Below are positions 8,097 through 14,632 of a DNA stretch of 20,334 nt, piece after piece (the stretch's first letter is position 1; every line of letters starts with the position of its first letter). The stretch lies in the NCBI GenBank assembly GCA_946221025.1, contig CAMIMS010000029.1, positions 1 through 20,334 of the forward strand, given 5' to 3'. Source of the stretch: an uncultured Pseudoclavibacter sp. Lineage in GTDB: Bacteria > Actinomycetota > Actinomycetes > Actinomycetales > Microbacteriaceae. The notes under the pieces were generated by a model. That model did not search any database, was not told the origin of the DNA, and was given only the letters and a program-made list of their open reading frames with translations. Both the position numbers and the translations under genes were made by a program.

Positions 8097-10160
8097 ATGA
8101 CCAGCCACACCGTATCCGCCGCAGGGCGCACCGCCGGCGCCACGGGCGCAGGATTCATCCCCGAGATTCAGGGGCTTCGCACGGTCGCCATCATCATGGT
8201 GGCGACATTCCACGTGTGGTTGAACCGGGTGTCCGGTGGCGTGGATGTGTTCCTGCTCATCTCGGCCTACCTCATGACGCGGTCGCTGACGAGAAAGAGC
8301 GAGCGGGGAACGCTTGAGAACCCCATCGTGCTCATCGTGCAGCGCTTTGGCCGGCTCATGCCACTGGCCGCCGCGACGGTCACGATCACGCTCGTGTTCG
8401 GCTATTTCTTCCTGTCGCAGCTCGCGTGGAACAACCTAGCCGCTGACGGGCTCGCCGCGATCACCTACACGGAGAACATCCACCTGCAACGACAGGCGGT
8501 CGACTACTACGCCGACAACAGCACCGCGAGTCTGTTCCAGCACTTCTGGTCGCTGTCGATCCAGGGGCAGGTGTTCATCCTCTGGGCGATCATTCACTAC
8601 CTGGCATATGACGTTGCCACGCGCACCCGGATGAAGGTGCGGCCGATCCTCGTCACCGTGTTCACACTCGTGTTCATCGGTTCGTTCGCGTGGTCGCTAC
8701 GGCTGACCGAGGTCAACCAGGCGTGGGCCTATTTCGACACCATCGCCCGGATGTGGGAGTTCGCCGCCGGTTCGCTCCTGGCGCTCATACCGGCCGGGTT
8801 CACGCTTCCCCGGGCACTGCGCTCGCTCATGAGCTGGATCGGGCTCATCGGCGTGGTCTCCTGCGGGTTCGTGCTGCCGGTTGAATCCTCCTTCCCGGGC
8901 TGGGCAGCGCTGTGGCCGGTGACGTCGGCGGCGCTGGTAATCATGGGTGCGGGCAAGCGAACCGTGGTTGGCGCTGACCGCATCCTCAGTTCACGCACGC
9001 TCGTGTTCCTCGGCCGCTACGCCTATGCGCTGTACCTCGTGCACTGGCCGGTGCTCATCGGCTACCTCACGCTGCGCGGTCAAGAGACGACCGGTATTCG
9101 CGGGGGCACGGGCATCCTGGTGCTCTCGGCGGGACTGAGCGTTGTGCTCACGCACCTGGTCGAAATGCCGGTGAGCAGGTACCTGCGAAAAAAGCCCGCC
9201 CCACCGCGCGACACGCTCCTGCCGCGTCGACGCTCGGTCGTGAAACGCCCGATCGCCGTGATGCTGGTTTCGGCGCTCGTCACACTCGCGCCAGCGTTCG
9301 GTCTCCACACCGCCTACCGCAACGCCGTTGACCGGCAGACGCTCACCCTGCAGTCCGCCGACCTTTCGGCGTACGGTGCGAACCTGCCCGCAGCGCCGAC
9401 CGTGAACGACCCCATCCCGGGCGCCACGCTCGCGGAGTCCGCCTACACGCAATACGGCCAGAAGTGCCCCGGCTTCGAACAAAGCCCGATCGAATGCCTG
9501 GAGCTGCCCGGCGATGCCGACGGACCGTCGGTGCTGTTCTTCGGCAACTCGCACAGCCAGCAGTTCAGCGCCGTTGCGCTTCAGGTTGCGGAGCAAACCG
9601 GAATGCGCCTGCGCACCGTCGCCGGACCCGGCTGCTCAATCGCCGCGGACCCGGAAGTGCTCGACCTGTGCGGCACGATGATGGCCGACGCCTACATGTA
9701 CGCCGCCGAACAGCAGCCCGACGTGATCGCGTTCGTCGGCACTATGTCGCTCGATAACGGCAGCGATTTCGAGCTCCCGCAGACGATCAAGGTCGTGGAC
9801 GACCTGCGCATCCTCTCACCCAAGAGCCAGATCGTCGTATTCCGGGACAACCCCCGCTCTGAGATCAACCCGTTCCGCTGCGCCCTGCAGCTCGGGTGGG
9901 ATCACGAGCGCTGTCAGTTCCGGTATGAGCCGGCACCAATGGATGAACTCGAAGCGGCCCTGAAACAGCGCAAGGCACTGTGGATCGACATGAACGATGT
10001 CATCTGCCCCGATCAGGTGTGCCGACCACAACTGGGCGAGACGATCACCTACTTCGACCCGAACCACCTCACGGATGTGTTCATCTACACGCTCGCGGGC
10101 GAGTTCGGCGACCGAGTGCGACCGACCATCACCTGGTGGCCGGAAAACGTGTACGCGTAG
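8097..10160 (+). CDS. OafA-like acyltransferase, AT3 plus SGNH domains (second tandem copy)
   Basis: 687 residues with the same layout as the gene before it: AT3 membrane domain (Arg28 and His39 in the first helix region), FQHFWSLSIQGQ, and a C-terminal SGNH domain with GNSHS (Ser485) and FDPNHL (Asp654, His657). All catalytic positions are kept, so both copies look active. The AT3 halves are nearly collinear; the N-terminus, the linker (about 365-450) and parts of the SGNH domain have drifted most, which may mean a different acyl donor or acceptor position. ATG 8097 is preceded by GAGG in the same arrangement as copy 1 (GAGGC-GCATGA). It sits 220 bases after copy 1, behind a stem-loop, so it may have its own promoter. 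Confidence 0.92.
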   Translation: MTSHTVSAAGRTAGATGAGFIPEIQGLRTVAIIMVATFHVWLNRVSGGVDVFLLISAYLMTRSLTRKSERGTLENPIVLIVQRFGRLMPLAAATVTITLVFGYFFLSQLAWNNLAADGLAAITYTENIHLQRQAVDYYADNSTASLFQHFWSLSIQGQVFILWAIIHYLAYDVATRTRMKVRPILVTVFTLVFIGSFAWSLRLTEVNQAWAYFDTIARMWEFAAGSLLALIPAGFTLPRALRSLMSWIGLIGVVSCGFVLPVESSFPGWAALWPVTSAALVIMGAGKRTVVGADRILSSRTLVFLGRYAYALYLVHWPVLIGYLTLRGQETTGIRGGTGILVLSAGLSVVLTHLVEMPVSRYLRKKPAPPRDTLLPRRRSVVKRPIAVMLVSALVTLAPAFGLHTAYRNAVDRQTLTLQSADLSAYGANLPAAPTVNDPIPGATLAESAYTQYGQKCPGFEQSPIECLELPGDADGPSVLFFGNSHSQQFSAVALQVAEQTGMRLRTVAGPGCSIAADPEVLDLCGTMMADAYMYAAEQQPDVIAFVGTMSLDNGSDFELPQTIKVVDDLRILSPKSQIVVFRDNPRSEINPFRCALQLGWDHERCQFRYEPAPMDELEAALKQRKALWIDMNDVICPDQVCRPQLGETITYFDPNHLTDVFIYTLAGEFGDRVRPTITWWPENVYA
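8547..8588 (+). repeat. Longest clear identity block between the two acyltransferase genes, copy 2
   Basis: Identical to 6243-6284. Recombination between the two blocks would remove 2304 bases and leave one in-frame hybrid acyltransferase, because the offset is a multiple of three and the reading frames correspond. Confidence 0.8.
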
Positions 10161-10198
10161 GCCCGAGCGAGCGCCAACGCGCCCCGGCGCAAGGGGTT

Positions 10199-10230
10199 CC
10201 AGGGCCCTATCCCCGGCCCCTGGCTAGACT
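10199..10230 (+). promoter_or_regulatory. rmlB promoter region with CCAGGG/CCCTGG dyad
   Basis: TAGACT at 10225-10230 matches TANNNT and is inside CTAGACTCG, the same 9-mer found at the rmlC promoter. Directly upstream, CCAGGGCC (10199-10206) pairs with GGCCCCTGG (10215-10223) with one bulged base. It could be an operator or the terminator of the acyltransferase gene. No clear -35. The leader to ATG 10295 would be about 58 bases. Confidence 0.45.
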
Positions 10231-10244
10231 CGGCAGCTAGGCGT

Positions 10245-10260
10245 GCCCGCGTTCGCGGGC
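10245..10260 (+). promoter_or_regulatory. Short hairpin in the rmlB leader
   Basis: GCCCGC-GTTC-GCGGGC is a perfect 6-base-pair GC stem with a GUUC tetraloop (a seventh G-C pair is possible), in the predicted rmlB 5' leader about 35 bases before ATG. It leaves the ribosome site (GAAAGGGAG, 10281-10289) free, so it more likely affects mRNA stability than hides the start. Confidence 0.35.
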
Positions 10261-10294
10261 CGTGATCTCACTCCATCCCATCGAAAGGGAGCGC

Positions 10295-11281
10295 ATGAAG
10301 CTTCTGGTCACCGGTGGAGCCGGATTCATCGGCTCCAACTTTGTTCGCCGCACGCTGCAGGATGCATATCCGGGCCTCGAGGGCGCCGAAGTCGTCGTGC
10401 TCGACGCGCTCACCTACTCGGGCAACCGCGAGAACCTCGCCCCGGTCGCCGACTCTGACCGCCTCACCTTCGTTCACGGTGACATTCGCGACGACGCGGT
10501 GCTCGACGAGTGGATTCCGCAGGTCGACGGCGTGGTGCACTTCGCCGCCGAATCGCACGTTGACCGCTCGGTGCGCGATGCCTCGATCTTCGTTGAGACC
10601 AACGTCGTCGGCACGCAGAAGCTGCTCGACGCGTGCCTTCGTCACGGCATCGACCGCTTCGTGCACGTGTCGACGGATGAGGTCTACGGCTCGATCGAAG
10701 AGGGCGAGTGGACCGAGGAGTACCCGCTCGAGCCGAACTCGCCCTACGCCGCGTCGAAGGCCGGATCCGACCTCATCGCTCGCAGCTACCACCGCACGCA
10801 CGGGCTGAACCTGTCGATCACGCGCTGCTCGAACAACTACGGGCCGTACCACTTCCCCGAGAAGCTCATCCCGCTGTTCGTCACGAACCTCATGGATGAC
10901 AAGCACGTGCCGCTCTACGGCACCGGCGAGAACGTGCGCGACTGGCTGCACGTTGACGACCACTGCCGCGGCATCGCGCTCGTGTACACCAAGGGCCGTG
11001 CCGGCGAGGTGTACAACATCGGCGGCGGCACGCAGCTGACGAACGTCGAGATCACCAAGAAGATCCTCGAGCTCATGGGCAAGGACTGGTCGTACGTCGA
11101 CCACGTCGAAGACCGCAAGGGTCACGACCTGCGCTACTGCGTCGACATCTCGAAGATCCAGCAGGAGCTCGGCTACGAGCCCGAGGTTCCCTTCGAGCAG
11201 GGTCTGGCTGATGTGGTCCAGTGGTACCGCGACAACCGCGACTGGTGGGAGCCACTGAAGGAGAAGGCGGCGCTGTCGTGA
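10295..11281 (+). CDS. rmlB: dTDP-glucose 4,6-dehydratase
   Basis: Converts dTDP-glucose to dTDP-4-keto-6-deoxyglucose, the second step of dTDP-L-rhamnose synthesis, using bound NAD. The 328-residue product is a complete short-chain dehydrogenase-type enzyme: NAD motif TGGAGFIG at 6-13, FAAESHVDRS near 83, the catalytic STDEVYG (Thr127, Asp128, Glu129) and YAASK (Tyr151, Lys155), and RCSNNYGPYHFPEKLIP, all diagnostic of RmlB. ATG 10295 is preceded by GAAAGGGAG at good spacing, so an in-frame upstream ATG at 10262 is rejected. The stop overlaps the rmlD GTG start. This pair is separated from rmlCA by 9.5 kb containing transferase and acyltransferase genes. Confidence 0.97.
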   Translation: MKLLVTGGAGFIGSNFVRRTLQDAYPGLEGAEVVVLDALTYSGNRENLAPVADSDRLTFVHGDIRDDAVLDEWIPQVDGVVHFAAESHVDRSVRDASIFVETNVVGTQKLLDACLRHGIDRFVHVSTDEVYGSIEEGEWTEEYPLEPNSPYAASKAGSDLIARSYHRTHGLNLSITRCSNNYGPYHFPEKLIPLFVTNLMDDKHVPLYGTGENVRDWLHVDDHCRGIALVYTKGRAGEVYNIGGGTQLTNVEITKKILELMGKDWSYVDHVEDRKGHDLRYCVDISKIQQELGYEPEVPFEQGLADVVQWYRDNRDWWEPLKEKAALS

Positions 11282-12237
11282 CCGACGCGCTCGCCGGCAG
11301 CGACGCATCCGCGCTCGGTCAACCCCTGACCCAGCCAGGTGCCAAGACCTACCTCGTCACCGGGGCCGGTGGCATGCTCGGTCAGGATGTGCAGCGCGCC
11401 CTCGCCGGGCGCGAGGTGCGAGCCCTCACCCGAAGCGACCTCGACATCACCGACGCCCAGGCGGTGCGCGACGCGCTCGAGGGCGTGGATGTGGTCATCA
11501 ACTGCGCCGCGTACACGAACGTGGACGGCGCCGAAGATGACCGCGAGGGCGCGTTCCGCGTGAACGCGGAGGGCCCCGCGGTGCTCGCCGAGGCGTGCGC
11601 CGAAGCGGGAGCGGTGCTCGTGCACTACTCGACCGACTACGTGTTCCACGGCGATGCGACCATGCCCTACCCGGAAGATGGCCCATACGATCCGCTCAAC
11701 GTCTACGGCGAATCGAAGGCCGCGGGCGAGCGGGCGATCACCGAGGCGAACGGTGAGCGCAGCTACATCATTCGCACCGCGTGGCTGTACGGCATTGGCG
11801 GCCCGAACTTCGCGAAGACCATGGCGAAGCTCGCGGCCACAAAGCCCGAGATCACCGTCGTTGACGATCAGCGCGGCCAGCCCACCTGGACGGCCGACCT
11901 CGCCGAGCAGACCGTGAAGCTGCTCGACGCGAACGCGCCGGCGGGCATCTACCACGGCACCAACTCGGGCGAGGCGACCTGGTTCGAGTTCGCCCAGGAG
12001 ATCTTCGCGGCTGCCGGCTTCCCGCGCGAGAACGTGAAGCCGACCGACTCGAGCGCATTCGTGCGCCCGGCCGCGCGCCCGGCGTACTCGGTGCTCGGGC
12101 ACGACGCCTGGAAGCGCGCGGGCCTCACGCCCATGCGTGACTGGCGAGAGGCCTTCCAGGCCGCTGTCGCCGAGGGACTCCTCGAACAGACGCTGCGCGA
12201 GGTGAACGCACACAACGAGGCGAACGCGCAAACCTAG
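11278..12237 (+). CDS. rmlD: dTDP-4-dehydrorhamnose reductase
   Basis: Reduces dTDP-4-keto-L-rhamnose with NAD(P)H to dTDP-L-rhamnose, the last step of the pathway. 319 residues: a 21-residue N-terminal extension, then YLVTGAGGMLGQDVQ with the GxxGxxG motif (29-35), CAAYTNVDGAE, VHYSTDYVF and the catalytic YGESK (Tyr143, Lys147), then RTAWLYG, standard for RmlD. It starts with GTG that overlaps the rmlB stop as GTGA, with AAGGAGAAGG about 11 bases upstream, so the two proteins are translated in a coupled way. Not fused to RmlC, unlike some related actinobacteria; here rmlC stands alone at the other end of the locus. A strong hairpin follows the gene. Confidence 0.96.
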   Translation: MTDALAGSDASALGQPLTQPGAKTYLVTGAGGMLGQDVQRALAGREVRALTRSDLDITDAQAVRDALEGVDVVINCAAYTNVDGAEDDREGAFRVNAEGPAVLAEACAEAGAVLVHYSTDYVFHGDATMPYPEDGPYDPLNVYGESKAAGERAITEANGERSYIIRTAWLYGIGGPNFAKTMAKLAATKPEITVVDDQRGQPTWTADLAEQTVKLLDANAPAGIYHGTNSGEATWFEFAQEIFAAAGFPRENVKPTDSSAFVRPAARPAYSVLGHDAWKRAGLTPMRDWREAFQAAVAEGLLEQTLREVNAHNEANAQT

Positions 12238-12258
12238 CGAGCGTTCATATCGCGACGG

Positions 12259-12289
12259 GCGGGGTCGGTGCCGATGGTGCCGACCCCGC
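12259..12289 (+). terminator. Probable terminator after rmlBD
   Basis: GCGGGGTCGG (12259-12268) and CCGACCCCGC (12280-12289) form a perfect 10-base-pair stem with an 11-base loop, 21 bases after the rmlD stop. Only TT follows, so it is an actinobacterial-type hairpin terminator without a U-run. Confidence 0.75.
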
Positions 12290-12295
12290 TTCGAG

Positions 12296-12325
12296 TTGAC
12301 GGGGCATGAGCTGCTGCCGCAAACT
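12296..12325 (+). promoter_or_regulatory. Possible promoter of the TSUP permease gene
   Basis: TTGACG (12296-12301) is five of six to the -35 consensus. CAAACT (12320-12325) is a weak -10 at 18-base spacing. Transcription would start near 12332, just before an in-frame GTG at 12333, which would give a leaderless start downstream of ATG 12306. This is a hypothesis only. Confidence 0.25.
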
Positions 12326-13160
12326 GGCGCGCGTGCGTGCGCTGACCGGCTTCGACCCCTTCGCGATGCCGGTCGAGTGGCCGGTGCTGGCGCTTCTCAT
12401 CCTCGCCGCGTTCGGGGCGGGATGGATTGACGCGGTCGTTGGTGGCGGCGGGCTCGTGCAACTACCGAGCCTGCTCATCGGACTACCGAAGGAAACCCCC
12501 ACCCCGGTCGTGCTCGGAACGAACAAGCTCTCGTCGATCGCCGGCACCCTCTCGGCGACGATCGCCTACGCGCGGCGGGTCGCGTTCGATGTGAGCACGG
12601 TCGTGCCGCTCGTCGCGAGCGCGTTCGTCGGCTCCGCGGCCGGGTCGGCGCTTGCCCGGTTCATCCCCAAAGCCGCCCTCACCCCGATCGTGCTGGTGGC
12701 GATCATCGCCGTCGGCACCTACACGCTGCGAAAACCCGAGCTCGGTCTCTCGCACGAGAAGAAGCACTCGGGCAGCGCCCATATGTGGCGCGCGATCGGC
12801 ATCGGCGCCGCGGTCGGGTTCTACGACGGGATTCTCGGCCCGGGAACCGGATCGTTCTTCGTGATTTTGCTCGTGGCGGTGCTCGGGTTCGGGTTTCTCG
12901 AGGCGAGCGCGCACGCGAAGCTCGCGAACCTCGCGACGAATCTCGCCTCCATCCTCGTATTCGGCGCGAACGGTGAGGTGCTCGTGGTGCTGGGCCTCGC
13001 GATGGCCGCGGCGAATCTGACGGGTGGATTCGTTGGCGCGCGCATGGCGATCGCGCGCGGAAGTGAATTTGTGCGAACGGTGTTCTTGCTGGTGCTCGGG
13101 GGGCTCAGCGTGAAGCTCGCCTTCGACACCGTGATGCTTCTGAGCTCGGGCGGCGCCTGA
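12306..13160 (+). CDS. TSUP family membrane permease (TauE/SafE type)
   Basis: Up to 284 residues with about eight hydrophobic segments and the TSUP hallmark near the N-terminus, AGWIDAVVGGGGLVQLP, with its pseudo-repeat in the second half, VGFYDGILGPGTGSFF. The family exports or imports small anions such as sulfite, sulfoacetate or other organosulfur compounds; the substrate cannot be read from sequence. The start is uncertain: ATG 12306 gives the longest product, GTG 12333 fits a possible leaderless promoter, and ATG 12366 starts directly at the first helix; none has a convincing Shine-Dalgarno. It stands alone between the rmlBD terminator and an ATPase gene, with no sulfur-metabolism genes nearby. 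Confidence 0.85.
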   Translation: MSCCRKLARVRALTGFDPFAMPVEWPVLALLILAAFGAGWIDAVVGGGGLVQLPSLLIGLPKETPTPVVLGTNKLSSIAGTLSATIAYARRVAFDVSTVVPLVASAFVGSAAGSALARFIPKAALTPIVLVAIIAVGTYTLRKPELGLSHEKKHSGSAHMWRAIGIGAAVGFYDGILGPGTGSFFVILLVAVLGFGFLEASAHAKLANLATNLASILVFGANGEVLVVLGLAMAAANLTGGFVGARMAIARGSEFVRTVFLLVLGGLSVKLAFDTVMLLSSGGA

Positions 13161-13175
13161 TCGAATACCTCTGCA

Positions 13176-13181
13176 TAGATT
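13176..13181 (+). promoter_or_regulatory. Possible -10 box of the ATPase gene
   Basis: TAGATT fits TANNNT, 16 bases after the permease stop and about 20 before the ATPase start. No -35 is evident. GCGAGGAT (13193-13200) is the likely ribosome site; it is too close to ATG 13201 but ideally placed for the in-frame GTG at 13207. Confidence 0.35.
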
Positions 13182-13200
13182 CTCGGTTCTATGCGAGGAT

Positions 13201-14604
13201 ATGCGCGTGGATCATTCGCCGTACGCCCCGGGTGCAGGACACATGCCACCGACGCTGGCAGGTCGGGATGAAGAGCTGCGCCGGTGGCTGCTCACCCTCA
13301 ACGAGGTGCGGGCCCGCGGGCGTCGCCGCGCCCGCGACACGATTCTTCTCGGACCGCGCGGGGTCGGGAAAACCGTGCTGCTCTCGCGCTTCATCGACGA
13401 GGCGCGCATGGTCGACTTCGACACGATCGACCTGCAGGCTTCGCGCGGTGGCCCATCGCTCATCGAGTACGCGATTCGAGAGATCGCCCGCCGCGCCGAG
13501 GGAGGCGATAAAGCCTTTCAACGCGCGATGAGCCAGCTCGGCGGCGTGAGCCTGCAGGCGCTCGGCTTCGGGGTGGCGGTCAATCGCCGCACCCAGGTGA
13601 ACGTGCACCCCGCCGACCCCGCCGCATCCGCGATGGACCTCGCGAGGGCGCTCGGGGACCTGGCCCGCTCGATTCGGGATGAACGACAGCGGGGCGGGCT
13701 GCTGCTCACCGTTGACGAGATGCAGGCCGCATCCCCCGACGATCTTGCCGGGCTCGCGGCGACCCTGGGCCGGGTGAACGTCGACTTTCCGGATGCGCCG
13801 CTGTTGTTCGCGGGCACCGGACTCATGTCCACCCGCGACGCGCTCATCTCAGCCGGGGTCACGCATCCCGAGCGCCTGTTCACCGTGCGGCCAATCCCCG
13901 CACAGCTCTCCTCGGCCGAAACGGCGCAGGCGCTCATCGAGCCCGCGGGCCAGCTCGGGGTGTCGTGGGAGCCGGAGGCGATCGACTACGTGCTGCGTCT
14001 GACCCACGGCTACCCGGCGCACGTGCAGCTGCTCGCGGATGCGATCTGGGCGGCAGCCGAGGGCCCGATCATCGGCCTCGATGAGGCGGAGGAGGGTGGT
14101 CGCGATTTCGCCGAGGACATCGCGGTCTCGACCCTCGGTCCCGCCTGGGAACGCCTGCCGGATCGGCAGCGCGAATATCTTGCGGCGCTCTCGGCCCTCG
14201 GCGGGCAGGCAGCCAGCCGCGAAGTCGCCGAGGTGCTCGGGCGCACACCGTCATCGCTCACGCAGGTGCGCGAGCAGCTCATCCTGCACAGCCACATCTA
14301 CGCCCCGAGGCACGGTCGGGTGGCGATGACCATGCCAATGCTTGCGCCCTTCGTGCGGCAGGTGTATGCCGAGGCGGTGGATGAGGCCGATCACGACCTC
14401 ATCCCGCTCGGTGAACTCGACGCCCGGGCGGCAGAACTCGACGGGCCCCTTGATCGAGACGAGCCCCTGTCGGTCGAGTCTTCGGTCGATGCGTCAGTCG
14501 AGTCGACTGTCGATGCGTCGATCGAAGCTCCGATCGACGTCGACGAATCGCCGGTCGAGCCGCCGACGAACGAGCTGCTGCCGCCCCCGCGCAGCATCGA
14601 GTGA
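13201..14604 (+). CDS. AAA-type ATP-binding protein with C-terminal helical domain and acidic repeat tail
   Basis: 467 residues. LAGRDEELRRWLL (19-31) resembles the box before the P-loop in ORC/Cdc6-like and STAND-type ATPases. Walker A is GPRGVGKT (51-58), Walker B is LLLTVDE (167-173), and LTHGYPAHVQLLADAIW near 270 looks like the helical lid with its GYP turn. DRQREYLAALSALGG with REVAEVLGRTPSSLTQV (about 320-360) looks like a winged-helix DNA-binding domain. After about 405 the protein is acidic and ends in 8-residue pseudo-repeats. Such proteins are widespread in actinobacteria as ATP-binding proteins of unknown role; DNA binding is inference. No toxin, nuclease or transposase partner is next to it. 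Start 13201 is the longest; GTG 13207 has the better ribosome-site spacing. Confidence 0.82.
   Translation: MRVDHSPYAPGAGHMPPTLAGRDEELRRWLLTLNEVRARGRRRARDTILLGPRGVGKTVLLSRFIDEARMVDFDTIDLQASRGGPSLIEYAIREIARRAEGGDKAFQRAMSQLGGVSLQALGFGVAVNRRTQVNVHPADPAASAMDLARALGDLARSIRDERQRGGLLLTVDEMQAASPDDLAGLAATLGRVNVDFPDAPLLFAGTGLMSTRDALISAGVTHPERLFTVRPIPAQLSSAETAQALIEPAGQLGVSWEPEAIDYVLRLTHGYPAHVQLLADAIWAAAEGPIIGLDEAEEGGRDFAEDIAVSTLGPAWERLPDRQREYLAALSALGGQAASREVAEVLGRTPSSLTQVREQLILHSHIYAPRHGRVAMTMPMLAPFVRQVYAEAVDEADHDLIPLGELDARAAELDGPLDRDEPLSVESSVDASVESTVDASIEAPIDVDESPVEPPTNELLPPPRSIE
14482..14553 (+). repeat. 24-base tandem repeat in the ATPase tail
   Basis: Three degenerate 24-base units encode SVDASVES, TVDASIEA and PIDVDESP (from residue 428). 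GTCGATGCGTC is exact at 14485-14495 and 14509-14519. Units keep hydrophobic-Asp and Ser/Glu positions. The in-frame period allows unit gain or loss without a frameshift. Confidence 0.6.
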
Positions 14605-14632
14605 GCGATGTTCGCGCAGCGCCTCGAGGCGG

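Noticed and set aside
10268..11308. Long minus-strand open frame antisense to rmlB
   Set aside because: It mirrors a strongly supported rmlB on the plus strand, has no family motifs and is rich in Val/Arg/Asp as expected from the reverse frame of GC-rich coding DNA.
11173..12231. Long minus-strand open frame antisense to rmlD
   Set aside because: A shadow of rmlD; the translation has no recognisable domain and no ribosome site or promoter.
14620..14631. Palindrome CGCCTCGAGGCG between the convergent ATPase and LCP genes as a bidirectional terminator
   Set aside because: Only a 4-base-pair stem with a tetraloop; too weak to call.
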